DNA of 64,000 nt from Micromonospora sp. NBC_01699. GTDB lineage: Bacteria > Actinomycetota > Actinomycetes > Mycobacteriales > Micromonosporaceae. Position 1 is the stretch's first letter; every line of letters begins with the position of its first letter. The stretch is taken from the NCBI RefSeq assembly GCF_036250065.1, contig NZ_CP109199.1:4030001-4094000 (forward strand), in the 5' to 3' direction. Positions 1 to 13,817 of this stretch are shown in pieces. The notes under the pieces are model-generated. The model was not told the origin of the DNA. It saw nothing but the letters and a program-made list of their open reading frames with translations, and searched no databases. A program made the position numbers and the translations under genes.

Positions 1-4998
<4,998 letters not shown>

Positions 4999-4999
4999 C

Positions 5000-6562
5000 A
5001 TGACCCGTACGGTGAGCGAACGCGCACTCGCCGGCCGGACCGTACCCGAGGTGTTGAGCTGGCGGGCGGCCGTGCACCCGGACCGGGTGGCGATCGAGGT
5101 GCACCGGGTCGCCACCCTCACCTTCGCCGAGTGGGAGACGGGTGCGACCTCGGTGGCCGCCGCCCTGCGTCGGCGCGGGCTGGCCGTCGGTGACCGGGTC
5201 GGCCTGCGCTTCGGCGCACCGGACTGGACCGACTTCGCGGTGGCGTACTGCGGGGTGCAGCGGGCCGGCGGGGTGGCCGTGCCGCTGTCCGACCGGCTCG
5301 CCGCCACCCAGGTACGGCAGGCCCTGGAACACTGCGCCGCCACCATGTTGATCCACGGCACGGATGCCGACCCGATCCGCACGGCGGTGCCGGGCGCGAC
5401 CGTGGCCGAACTGGTGGCGGCCGGTAGCGCCGCGCCGTTACCGTCGGCCGAGGTCACCGTGCGTCCCGAGGACCTGGCCCAGATCCTTTACACCTCCGGC
5501 ACCACCGGCCGCCCGAAGGGTGTCGGCGCGACCCACGCGAACCTGACCGTCACCGCACCCACCCACCCCCGCCGGCTGGCGCTGGGCCACTCCGAGCGGT
5601 TCCTGCACGCGTTCGCGATCGGCACCAACGCCGCCCAGACGATGCTGTTCAACGCGCTCACCGCCAAACCGACCGCGCTGACCCTGCCCCAGTTCACCCC
5701 GGCCCGGTTCGCCCGGCTGATCGAGACCGCCGGCACCGGCACGGCCTTTGTCGTCCCGTCGATGGCGATCGAACTGCTGAACGCGGGCGTGCTGGACGGG
5801 CGGAACACCGCCGGGGTGCAGTTGATCGGTTCGACGGCGGCACCGTTGGCGCCGGCGGTCGCCGCCCGGCTCGCCACCGCGTTCCCGAACGCCGTCATCG
5901 TCAACTACTACACCTCGACCGAGGCCGCGCCCGCGCAGACCACGATGATCTTCAACCCGGCCCGCCCGGACGCCGTCGGCCGGGCCAGCGCGGGCGCGCT
6001 CATGATCGCCGACGAGCAGGGGCGGGCGCTGCCCGACGGCGCCACCGGACAGGTCTGGCTGCGCTGCCGCCACCCGCGCGCGTACTTCCGGGACGAGCAG
6101 GCCAGCCGCGCGACCTTCCACGGCGAGTGGGTACGGATGGGCGACGTCGGACGGATGGACGCCGAGGGCTACCTCTACCTGGCCGACCGACACGAGGACG
6201 TGGTCAAGTCCGGCGCGTTCAAGATCTCCACCCTGGAGATCGAGGCGGCCCTGTACGAGCACCCCGGCATCGCCGAGACTGCCGTCGTCGGGGTGCCGCA
6301 CCCGGTGCTGGGCAGCAGCGTGGCGGCCGTGGTCGTACCGCACCCGCAGGCACCGGGTGACGAGCTCACCCTGCCCGCGCTGCGCGCCTTCCTCGCCGCC
6401 CGGCTCGCCGACTACCAACTCCCGACCCGGTTGCTGGTGGTCGACCGGCTGCCCCGCAACGAGGGCGGCAAGGTGCTCAAACGCCAACTCGTCGGCCAGT
6501 TCGAACAACCCCCGTCCGCACCGACCCAGGTCACGCACAACCATTCCCCGGAGGGCCCGTGA
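5000..6562 (+). CDS. Stand-alone acyl/aminoacyl-AMP ligase (AMP-binding enzyme)
   Basis: This is a 520-residue adenylate-forming enzyme without carrier domain. The P-loop-like core LYTSGTTGRPKG lies near residue 163, the hinge region GDVGRMDAEGYLYLADRHED follows, and the C-terminal subdomain ends with NEGGKVLKRQL carrying the catalytic Lys. I chose ATG 5000 because GGGAG lies 5 nt upstream; an in-frame ATG at 4988 lacks such a site. It sits between two NRPS genes, and a free carrier protein closes the operon. The likely role is to activate a carboxylic acid (fatty or aryl starter, or an amino acid) and load that carrier; the substrate cannot be read from sequence. CoA ligation is an alternative. 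Leu147 is encoded by TTA (5438-5440), the only TTA sense codon I noticed in the window, which may make expression depend on the bldA tRNA. Confidence 0.85.
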   Translation: MTRTVSERALAGRTVPEVLSWRAAVHPDRVAIEVHRVATLTFAEWETGATSVAAALRRRGLAVGDRVGLRFGAPDWTDFAVAYCGVQRAGGVAVPLSDRLAATQVRQALEHCAATMLIHGTDADPIRTAVPGATVAELVAAGSAAPLPSAEVTVRPEDLAQILYTSGTTGRPKGVGATHANLTVTAPTHPRRLALGHSERFLHAFAIGTNAAQTMLFNALTAKPTALTLPQFTPARFARLIETAGTGTAFVVPSMAIELLNAGVLDGRNTAGVQLIGSTAAPLAPAVAARLATAFPNAVIVNYYTSTEAAPAQTTMIFNPARPDAVGRASAGALMIADEQGRALPDGATGQVWLRCRHPRAYFRDEQASRATFHGEWVRMGDVGRMDAEGYLYLADRHEDVVKSGAFKISTLEIEAALYEHPGIAETAVVGVPHPVLGSSVAAVVVPHPQAPGDELTLPALRAFLAARLADYQLPTRLLVVDRLPRNEGGKVLKRQLVGQFEQPPSAPTQVTHNHSPEGP

Positions 6563-9500
6563 ACACCGCACCGACGACGTACGCCCAACACGCCGTCTGG
6601 TTCACCGAGCAGGCCGGAGTGGCCGGCACGGCGTACCACCTGGCGCTCGGCGTCCGGTTCGACGCGGGCCTCGACCGGCCGGCGCTGGCCGAGGCGTGCG
6701 CCACGGTCATCAGCCGGCACGAGGTGCTGAGCACGGCGATCGAACCCGATCCCGACGGGGCACCACGACTGGTCCCCGCCGCGGAGAAACTGACGCTCAC
6801 CACCGGCGACCTGACCGACGAGCGGGTCCGCGCGGAACTCACCCGGCCGTTCGACCTCGGCCGGGGACCGCTGGCCCGGTTCACCCTGCTGACCGGCCCG
6901 GCCGACCGGCACCTGCTCCTGGTCGCCGCCCACCACCTGGTCTTCGACGGCATGTCCAAGGACGTACTGCTCGACGAGCTGGCGGCCGCGTACCGGGCGG
7001 CGGTCGCCGGTCGGCCGGTCGACCTCGGGCCGGCTCCCGACCCGTATGCGGGACACGCGACAGCCGAACACGACCGGGTCGCCGCCGACCTGCCGTCGGC
7101 CCGGGAACACTGGGCCGCCCGCTGGTCGGCTCCCGGCGACGTGCGGCTGCCCGGACTGCACCGGGTGCCGACGGCGGCCGAACCCGGAGCGAGCGTCGAG
7201 TTCACCCTCGACCCGGACCTGGTCACCGGCGTCGACCGGGTCGCCCGGGAGATCGGGGTGACCCGCTTCGAACTGCTGCTCGCCGCGGTGCACACCCTGC
7301 TGGACCGGTACGGCAACCGGGACCTGCCGGTCGGCGTCGCCCTGTCCACCCGTACCGCCGCGACCGCCGGGCAGGTCGGACTCTTCGTCAACGAACTGCC
7401 GGTGCACCCGCCCGCGCCGGCCGACACCTTCCGGGCCCACGCCCGGTCGGTCCGGGCCGGGGTACGCGAGCTGTACCGGTTCCGGCACGTCCCGCTCGCC
7501 CAGGCGGTCGGCGGACTGCGACCGGCCCCCGCGCTCACCCCGGTATCGGTCGGCTACCGGCGACGCGGCGCCGCCCCGGACTTCGCCGGGCTCGACACCA
7601 CCGTCGAATGGACGATGTTCAACGGCACGGCCCGCAACGCGCTGCACGTACAGATCGTCGACGGGCCGGACGCGGTCACGGTCAGCCTCCAGCACAGCCC
7701 CACCGCGATCGACCGGGAGTCGGTCAACCGGATCGGGGCGCACCTGCGCACCGTACTGGCGGCGGTGGTCGACGAGCCCGATCGGCCGATGCCGACGCTG
7801 CCGCTGCTGCCACCGGGTGAGCTGTCCGACCTGGTACACGGGTGGAACGCCACCGACCGCGAGCACCCGACCGACGCCTCCGTCCCCGCTCTGTTCGCCG
7901 CCCAGGTTCGGCAACGACCGGACGAGGTCGCGGTGGTCGACGGGGACCGGCTGCTGACGTACGCCGAACTCGACGCGCGCAGCGGCCGGCTCGCCGCGGT
8001 CCTGCGCCGCCGGGGCATCGGCGCCGGCGCGCTCGTCGCGGTCTGCCTGGACCGGTCCTGGCAGGCGGTCGCGGCACTGCTCGCGGTGCTGCGCGCCGGC
8101 GCCGGCTACGTGCCGGTGGACCCCGGCTACCCGCTGCCCCGACAGGAGCTGATCCTCGCCGACGCCGACCCCGCGCTGGTCATCGCCACCGTCTCGACCG
8201 CCGCCGCGCTCGACCCGCGCCACCCGGTCCTCACCCTCGACGACCTGGACCTCGACGGATCCGCCCCTGCTCCTACCCCTGTTCCGGCGCCGGACGACCT
8301 CGCCTACGTTCTCTACACCTCCGGCTCGACCGGCCGACCGAAGGGCGTCGCGGTACGCCACGACGCGCTCACCAACCTGCTGCTCGGCATGGGTGACCTA
8401 CTGGGCAGCCAACCGACCGACCGCTGGCTCGGGCTCACCTCCCTGTCGTTCGACATCTCCGCCGTCGAGGTGTTCCTGCCCCTGGTCACCGGGGCCCGTG
8501 TGGTGGTCGCCTCGAACACCCACGCCGCCGACGGGGCGGCCGTCTGCCGACTGATCCGCGACCAGCGGATCAGCCACGTACAGGCGACCCCGTCGGGCTG
8601 GCGGATCCTGCTCGAAGCCGGGCTCGGCCGGGAACAACCGGGGCTGCCGGCCGTCGCGCTCGCCGGGGGCGAGGCGCTGCCACTGTCGCTCGCCCGCGAC
8701 CTGCGGCAACGGGTGGCCCGCCTGGTCAACGGGTACGGGCCGACCGAGGCGACGATCTACGCCACCGCCGCCGAACTGCCCGAGAACCCGGACCGGGTGA
8801 CCATCGGTCGCCCGCTGCCCAACGTCCGCGCGTACGTCCTGGACGACCACCTGCGGCCGGTGCCGGTGGGCGTGCCGGGTGAGCTGTACCTCGGCGGCCG
8901 CGGCGTCGCCAACGGCTACCTGCGCCAGCCCGACCTCACCGACGAGCGCTTCCTCCTCAGTCCGTTCCCCGCCGACACGGGTGCCGCTGCCTCGGCGTCG
9001 GCGTCGGCGTCGGGGCGGCTCTATCGGACCGGTGACCTGGTGATCCGGCTGCCGGACGGGCGACTCGACTTCGTCGGCCGGGCCGACCAGCAGGTGAAGA
9101 TCCGGGGTCACCGGGTCGAGCTGGGCGAGATCGAGGCGGGGCTGTCGGCACATCCGGAGGTGGTCGCGGCGGCCGTACTGCTGCGCGACGGCGGGACCGA
9201 GCAGGCCGAGGCGACGCTGGTCGGGTACGTGGTGCCGCGCGGCGCCCCGCCCGAACCGGCCGCGTTGCGTACGCACCTGGCGCGGACGCTGCCCGCCGCC
9301 ATGCTGCCCAACGCGTGGGTGTTCCTGGACCGGTTGCCGCTCACCCCGAACGGGAAACTGGACCGGCCCGCCCTACCCGAGCCGGCGCGTGACCGCGCCA
9401 CCGCCCCGCAGACCGATCCATCGGAGGCGGCGACCGGCGTCGGTGACGACGAGGTGGTCACGCAGATCCGCGCGATCTGGCAGGACGTACTCCAGATCGA

Positions 9501-9678
9501 CGAGATCGGTCTGGACGAGGATCTGTTCGACCTGGGCGGTCACTCGCTCACCATCACCCGGATCAGCGGCCGGATCCACCAGCGCCTGGGCGTGGAGGTG
9601 CCGCTGGACGTCTTCTTCGACACCCCGACAATCGGGGAGATCGCCGAGTTCGTACGACGTTCGGAAGGTGGACGATGA
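6559..9678 (+). CDS. NRPS module C-A-PCP
   Basis: This is a single-module nonribosomal peptide synthetase of 1,039 residues. The condensation domain (about 1-430) has an intact HHLVFDG active site at residues 125-131. The adenylation domain (about 450-950) has YTSGSTGRPKG and NGYGPTEAT. The PCP (about 955-1035) has LGGHSL, with the phosphopantetheine Ser at residue 996. Specificity residues read D,I,V,Q,L,G,G,I,Y; the nearest remembered codes are for Gly, but this is weak. Translation starts at GTG 6559, inside the upstream stop (GTGA overlap), with GGAGGG upstream. There is no epimerisation or thioesterase domain. The module probably acts before the C-A-PCP-TE protein encoded upstream, or condenses onto the starter carried by the free carrier protein. 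A short Ala/Ser run near residues 810-820 is a low-complexity insert. Confidence 0.93.
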   Translation: MNTAPTTYAQHAVWFTEQAGVAGTAYHLALGVRFDAGLDRPALAEACATVISRHEVLSTAIEPDPDGAPRLVPAAEKLTLTTGDLTDERVRAELTRPFDLGRGPLARFTLLTGPADRHLLLVAAHHLVFDGMSKDVLLDELAAAYRAAVAGRPVDLGPAPDPYAGHATAEHDRVAADLPSAREHWAARWSAPGDVRLPGLHRVPTAAEPGASVEFTLDPDLVTGVDRVAREIGVTRFELLLAAVHTLLDRYGNRDLPVGVALSTRTAATAGQVGLFVNELPVHPPAPADTFRAHARSVRAGVRELYRFRHVPLAQAVGGLRPAPALTPVSVGYRRRGAAPDFAGLDTTVEWTMFNGTARNALHVQIVDGPDAVTVSLQHSPTAIDRESVNRIGAHLRTVLAAVVDEPDRPMPTLPLLPPGELSDLVHGWNATDREHPTDASVPALFAAQVRQRPDEVAVVDGDRLLTYAELDARSGRLAAVLRRRGIGAGALVAVCLDRSWQAVAALLAVLRAGAGYVPVDPGYPLPRQELILADADPALVIATVSTAAALDPRHPVLTLDDLDLDGSAPAPTPVPAPDDLAYVLYTSGSTGRPKGVAVRHDALTNLLLGMGDLLGSQPTDRWLGLTSLSFDISAVEVFLPLVTGARVVVASNTHAADGAAVCRLIRDQRISHVQATPSGWRILLEAGLGREQPGLPAVALAGGEALPLSLARDLRQRVARLVNGYGPTEATIYATAAELPENPDRVTIGRPLPNVRAYVLDDHLRPVPVGVPGELYLGGRGVANGYLRQPDLTDERFLLSPFPADTGAAASASASASGRLYRTGDLVIRLPDGRLDFVGRADQQVKIRGHRVELGEIEAGLSAHPEVVAAAVLLRDGGTEQAEATLVGYVVPRGAPPEPAALRTHLARTLPAAMLPNAWVFLDRLPLTPNGKLDRPALPEPARDRATAPQTDPSEAATGVGDDEVVTQIRAIWQDVLQIDEIGLDEDLFDLGGHSLTITRISGRIHQRLGVEVPLDVFFDTPTIGEIAEFVRRSEGGR

Positions 9679-9920
9679 GCGGGGACGACACGCTGCGGCT
9701 GCGACTGGCCGAGCTGATCAACGAGGTCACGGACGGCGCGGTCGCCACGGAGGACGTACTGGTCGGCGGCGCCTCCCTGGTTGCCCTGGGGCTGGACTCG
9801 CTGGGCCTGCTCCGCCTGATCGACGCCATCGAGGCCGAGTACGACGTAGAACTCAACCTCTCCGCCACCGGCCGAACCCTCAACACCCTAGAAGACCTAA
9901 CCACCGCCCTAACCCCCTAA
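9675..9920 (+). CDS. Free-standing acyl/peptidyl carrier protein
   Basis: This is an 81-residue carrier protein with the phosphopantetheine site LGLDSLGLL, Ser at residue 42, in the usual four-helix length. The ATG overlaps the previous stop (ATGA), so it is the last coupled gene of the NRPS operon. Its natural partner is the stand-alone ligase two genes upstream. Together they could provide a tethered starter or a modified amino acid to the condensation domains. The last 40 bases switch to CTA-rich codons and a TAA stop, unlike the rest of the operon, and run directly into the pyrimidine-rich left flank of the large hairpin. Discrete ACP and PCP are hard to tell apart; I infer carrier of an adenylated acid from context only. 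Confidence 0.88.
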   Translation: MSGDDTLRLRLAELINEVTDGAVATEDVLVGGASLVALGLDSLGLLRLIDAIEAEYDVELNLSATGRTLNTLEDLTTALTP

Positions 9921-9959
9921 CCCCTCCCCTCCCTCCCCCCTCCCCCCCACCCCCAAGCT

Positions 9960-10023
9960 CGTCGATCTAGGGCATATACGTGTGATCAGAGATCAACTAG
10001 CACGTATATGCCCTAGATCGACG
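9960..10023. terminator. Large perfect palindrome between convergent operons
   Basis: There are two perfect 23-nt inverted arms, 9960-9982 and 10001-10023, around an 18-nt loop that itself contains TGATC/GATCA. The arms are AT-richer than the surroundings (core ATCTAGGGCATATACGTG). They are flanked by a C/T tract (9921-9955) and a G/A tract (10024-10072) that are largely complementary, so the whole 150 bases can fold as one long imperfect hairpin. It lies between the carrier-protein stop and the methyltransferase stop and fits a bidirectional terminator. It may also be one copy of a dispersed repeat. Confidence 0.75.
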
Positions 10024-10072
10024 GGGAGAGGGGCGGGGGCACGGGGGGGGAGGGAGAGGGCAGGGCGGGGGG

Positions 10073-10936
10073 TTAGTGGGTGCGTTGCCAGTAGCGGCAG
10101 GTCCAGTCGACCTGGTGGAGGGGGTCGGTTATGCCGAATTCGGTGCGGAAGTTGTCGACGGCCTGGCGGCAGCCGCGTACGGCGTGGTAGTCGTCGATGA
10201 TGACGTAGCCGCCGATGGAGAGCTTCGGGTAGAGCGACCGCAACGCCACGTCGGTGGAGTCGTAGAGGTCGCCGTCGAGGCGCATCACCGCGATCTGCTC
10301 CACCGGTGCCTGCGGCAGGGTGTCCTGGAACCAGCCGGGCAGGAAGCTGACCTGGTCGTCGAGCAGGCCGTACCGGCGGAAGTTGCCCTTGACCTGGTCC
10401 ATCGACACGGCCAGGAACGGCACACTCCACAGTGCGTCCTCGACGTCCTCGACCCGGCGCGGGTCGGGCTTGGGCAGGCCACGGAACGAGTCGGCCACCC
10501 AGACCGTACGGTCGTGGTCGCCGTACGCCTTGAGCATGGCGCGCATGAAGATGCAGGCGCCGCCCCGCCACACCCCGGTCTCGATCAGGTCACCGGGTAC
10601 GCCGCGTTCGAGCACGTCCCGTACGCAATGTTCCAGGTTGTCCAACCGACGCAGGCCGATCATGGTCTCCGCCTCCGGCGGCCAGTCCCGGCCGTCCTCG
10701 CGTGCCTCCGCGCTGAACGGGAAGCGGAGCACCAACTCCATGCCGCGCTGGTGCAGCAGCCGCTGACCCCGGCGGTACACCGCACCCCGCAATGACCGGC
10801 GGCGGGGCTGGAACGGGGTCCAGGTCTCCCCGAAGGCGTACCGGGTCAGGGTTTTCTTCAGCAGGTCGGTGTAGAGCTGACGGGGGTCGTCGGTGGTCGG
10901 CTCGGCAACCTGCGCCGGGGACAGGAAATCGGTCAT
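10073..10936 (-). CDS. TylF/MycF-type SAM-dependent O-methyltransferase
   Basis: This is a 287-residue class I methyltransferase of the macrocin O-methyltransferase (TylF) family. These enzymes methylate sugar hydroxyls and use a divalent metal. Visible family marks are the SAM-loop segment GDLIETGVWRGGACIFMR, the acidic WVADSFRGLPKP, the metal-site segment MRLDGDLYDSTDVALR and IIDDYHAVRGCRQAVDNFR. The ATG at 10936 has GAAGGA about 10 nt upstream. It lies at the 3' end of the polysaccharide operon after a 110-base gap, so it could methylate the exopolysaccharide. It is also next to the NRPS cluster, so glycopeptide tailoring is a second possibility. A large hairpin follows its stop. Confidence 0.85.
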   Translation of the reverse strand: MTDFLSPAQVAEPTTDDPRQLYTDLLKKTLTRYAFGETWTPFQPRRRSLRGAVYRRGQRLLHQRGMELVLRFPFSAEAREDGRDWPPEAETMIGLRRLDNLEHCVRDVLERGVPGDLIETGVWRGGACIFMRAMLKAYGDHDRTVWVADSFRGLPKPDPRRVEDVEDALWSVPFLAVSMDQVKGNFRRYGLLDDQVSFLPGWFQDTLPQAPVEQIAVMRLDGDLYDSTDVALRSLYPKLSIGGYVIIDDYHAVRGCRQAVDNFRTEFGITDPLHQVDWTCRYWQRTH

Positions 10937-11046
10937 GTTCGTTCGTTCCTTCGTTGAGGTGTCTTCTTCTGCACTGGTCGCGCCGGGCGCTGGTCGTGCC
11001 GGGGCGTCACCACGCTGGGCACGCCGCCGGTGCTGCTCGACGGTGG

Positions 11047-12624
11047 TCATTCGCCGTACTGGCGGTCGGGTAGGGCGTGGTGTCCGCCACCGATCGAGGG
11101 GCGGCCGAGGTCGGATCGGAGCGGGTCCGGGTCGAACTCGCCGAACCGGTAGCCGCCGGTCTCGCCGGCCCTGATCGCCGGCAGGACGGTGGTGTTCCCG
11201 TCCCCCCAGGTCGCGGTGACCGTGAGGTCGTCGCGCCGGTTCGCGGTGGGGAGGGCGGCCTGGCCGCGGACCGCCTCCCGGCGCGGGGTGATCGCCGGCC
11301 AGGCCGAGGGCAGCGCGTCCGCCCGTTCGCCGGCCGCTCCGACGACCAGTACGCCGACCAGCGGCACGCCGAGTCGCTGGACCAGCAAGGACGCCCGGCT
11401 GGCATCGCTGTGACCGGTCGAGTCCGGGTACACCACCAGGAGCACCCCGTCGGCGTGCTGGGCGAGTTCGGCCAGTTCCCTGCCGGCCAGCACCGGTGGC
11501 GCGTTGGAGATGACGATGTCGCCACGGGCGGCGAACATGTCGATCAGGGCGCCGATCTGTTCGATCCGGACCGACCCGGCGTTGAGGTGCAGGCCGACCG
11601 GGTCGGCCGGGAGCACACTCAGCCCGGTGCTCTCGCCGGGTTGTGCCGGGTCCCCCTCGGCGACCGCCTCCTGGAGGGTGTGGCCGGGCGAGTCCGGGAA
11701 GTATCCGGCGATCACCGGCTTGTTCAGCTGGCCCTCGACCAGCGTCACCCGCTCGGCCTGCCCGGCCAGGCCGAGCGCGAGTATGCCGGTGACCAGCGCC
11801 GTGCGGTCGTCGTCGTGCACGCTGGTGACCAGCAGCCGCCGCCGGGGCAGCGGCGTGGTCAGCACGGTCACCGCGGCCACCGCGGCGTCGGTCGCGGCGC
11901 GGACACCCGGTCGGGCGTACGCGACCCGCGCGCGCCCCCGGAGGAACCGGCGGGGCAGGCGCGGGAAGACCCCGAGGATCGGCAGTCCGAGTTGGGCCTC
12001 GATCCGGGTGAGCCCGCGCAGCCGCCCGTCCAGCCGGTCCCGCAGCGACGCCAGCCCGAGCCCGACGAGCAGCCCGGCCAGCGCGCCGAGGGCGCTGTTG
12101 AGGGATGGCTTCGGTGAGGTCGGCTGCGACGGCGCGCCGGCCAGGTCGAGGGGCTGGGCGGTCACCGCCGACTCCCCGGCGATGCGCAGTCGGGCGATCT
12201 GGCCGGTCACCGCGTCGACCGCGGCGTTCGCGACCGACGCGGCCCGGCTGCCGGTACGGGCGCTCGCGGTGATCGTGACGATCTGCATGCCGAGTTCGAA
12301 GCTGCTGCTGATCTGCCCGTCGACGGACCGCTCGGGAAGCCCGAGGGCGGCGGCGGTGGCCCGGGCGACCTCGCCCGACTCGGCCAGTCGGGCGATCGTC
12401 GGGGCGAGGTTCTGGGCGAGCACGATGTCGGCCTGCGCCACCCCGCCGGAGTCGTCCCGGGTGCCGGCGACGACCATCACCGTCGCGCTCGCGCGGTACG
12501 TCGGCGGGGTGAACGTGGTCACCGCGTAGGCACCGGCGAGCCCGGCGCAGAGTCCCAGCAGTGGTAGGCCGACGCGCCGGCGGGCGGCCCGGAGGAAGGC
12601 CCAGGAAAATGTTGGTCGGATCAT
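11047..12624 (-). CDS. Wzz-like chain-length protein with degenerate BY-kinase domain
   Basis: This is a 525-residue polysaccharide co-polymerase. A membrane helix lies at about 16-36, followed by a Wzz-type extracytoplasmic region and a second helix at about 175-195 (LNSALGALAGLLVGLGLASL). The cytoplasmic domain (about 205-440) aligns with bacterial tyrosine kinases of the CpsD/Wzc type, but its nucleotide motifs are broken. Walker A reads SVHDDDRTALV with no Lys, Walker A' reads LVEGQLNKP instead of LVDADLRRP, and Walker B reads ISNAPPVL instead of IDTPPVL. The tail lacks a Tyr cluster. It is therefore probably a structural regulator of Wzy chain length without kinase activity. The ATG at 12624 overlaps the preceding stop (ATGA). 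I rejected an upstream GTG because it would overlap the upstream gene far more. Confidence 0.85.
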   Translation of the reverse strand: MIRPTFSWAFLRAARRRVGLPLLGLCAGLAGAYAVTTFTPPTYRASATVMVVAGTRDDSGGVAQADIVLAQNLAPTIARLAESGEVARATAAALGLPERSVDGQISSSFELGMQIVTITASARTGSRAASVANAAVDAVTGQIARLRIAGESAVTAQPLDLAGAPSQPTSPKPSLNSALGALAGLLVGLGLASLRDRLDGRLRGLTRIEAQLGLPILGVFPRLPRRFLRGRARVAYARPGVRAATDAAVAAVTVLTTPLPRRRLLVTSVHDDDRTALVTGILALGLAGQAERVTLVEGQLNKPVIAGYFPDSPGHTLQEAVAEGDPAQPGESTGLSVLPADPVGLHLNAGSVRIEQIGALIDMFAARGDIVISNAPPVLAGRELAELAQHADGVLLVVYPDSTGHSDASRASLLVQRLGVPLVGVLVVGAAGERADALPSAWPAITPRREAVRGQAALPTANRRDDLTVTATWGDGNTTVLPAIRAGETGGYRFGEFDPDPLRSDLGRPSIGGGHHALPDRQYGE

Positions 12625-13817
12625 GAGGTTCTCGCCTTCTGCCCGTCGGGTCCCCGAGCATCGGCGGGGTGCCGCCCGGCTCCGGTCAACTCCTGCCAGA
12701 CGCGGCACATCCGTTCGGCCGTACCCGCCCAGCTGAACTCACTGGTCGCCCGGCTGACGCCCTCGGCGGCCAGCCGCCGGGCGAGGTCGGGGTTGTCGCG
12801 CAGCCCCGCCAGCCGGTCGGCCAGGGCCACCACGTCGCCGGCCGGATAGGTCAGCCCGGCCGCACCGATGACGTACGGGATCTCGCCCACGTCGCTGCCC
12901 ACGACCGGTACGCCGCACGCCATCGCCTCGACCAGCACCCGGCCGAACTGCTCCCGCAACGGGATGCCGATCCACCGCACCAGGTTGCGCTGGATCACCT
13001 CGATCGAGGGCAGGACCAGCACGTCCATCCGGGACAGCAGCCTGGGCAGGTCGGCGTGGTCGGTCCAGCCGGCGAGGGTGACCCGACCCGGGCGGCGGGC
13101 GGCGAGCCGCTCGATCTCCGGATGCAGGCTGCCGCCGCCCACCGCGAGCAGGTCGCAGTCGAGCAGTTCCACCGCCCGGAGCAGGTCGCGTACGCCCTTG
13201 TGCGGTTCCAGCCGGCCGACGAAGCCGACGGTGAAGCGTCGGGCCTGCGGTCGCGGCGTCGGACGGGGTCGGAACAGGGCGGTGTCCACCCCGAGCGGGA
13301 TGATCGTCGCCGGCCCCCGGTACCCCTTGGCGCGCAGCACCCCGAGTGCCGCCGGGGTGATCGGGAAGGCGTGGTCGACGGTGTCGTACGCCTGCCGTTC
13401 GAGGCGCGGGAACGGGACCGGGAAGCGCATCACGATGTTCTGTGCCGCGTACAGCGTGATCGGCGTGCCGGGCCAGTGCCGCTGTCGCATCCGGATGGCC
13501 TGCCAGGTGGTCAGGTAGGCGGCCTCGCCGATGACGTGTACGACGTCCGGTTGCCGGCCGCCGAGCAGCCGGCCGGCGCCGGGTCGGAACAGCACCGACG
13601 CCATGTGCCCGGTGCGATCCTCGCCGAGCAGGTGCGGGACCAGGTGGTAGCGCAGGTTCGGTCGTTGCCGGGCCAACCGGTCCAGTCCCCGGTGGGTCGG
13701 CGCCGAGACGTCCGCGGCGAGCACCGTGAGGGTCGTCTCGGGCCGGTCGCAGAGCGCGGCGAACAGTTCGGTCCAGTGCTCGGTACGTTTGCCCGCCGCC
13801 GTGATCAGGACGTGCAT
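12621..13817 (-). CDS. Glycosyltransferase, GT4 family (GT-B fold)
   Basis: This is a 398-residue retaining-type glycosyltransferase. The N-terminal acceptor domain begins MHVLITAAGKRTEHW. The C-terminal donor domain has VGFVGRLEPHKGVRDLL near residue 195 and the GT4 E-x7-E region EQFGRVLVEAMACGVPVV near 290. No membrane segment is evident, so it would work on the cytoplasmic face on lipid-linked repeat units. Its start overlaps the upstream GT2 gene by 13 nt, and its stop overlaps the Wzz-like gene by 4 nt. The sugar donor cannot be assigned. Confidence 0.9.
   Translation of the reverse strand: MHVLITAAGKRTEHWTELFAALCDRPETTLTVLAADVSAPTHRGLDRLARQRPNLRYHLVPHLLGEDRTGHMASVLFRPGAGRLLGGRQPDVVHVIGEAAYLTTWQAIRMRQRHWPGTPITLYAAQNIVMRFPVPFPRLERQAYDTVDHAFPITPAALGVLRAKGYRGPATIIPLGVDTALFRPRPTPRPQARRFTVGFVGRLEPHKGVRDLLRAVELLDCDLLAVGGGSLHPEIERLAARRPGRVTLAGWTDHADLPRLLSRMDVLVLPSIEVIQRNLVRWIGIPLREQFGRVLVEAMACGVPVVGSDVGEIPYVIGAAGLTYPAGDVVALADRLAGLRDNPDLARRLAAEGVSRATSEFSWAGTAERMCRVWQELTGAGRHPADARGPDGQKARTS

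Noticed and set aside
10073-12661. One 862-codon minus-strand protein joining the TylF methyltransferase to an upstream extension
   Set aside because: The extension is a shadow of the Wzz-like gene in another frame; the methyltransferase has its own ATG and ribosome site at 10936.
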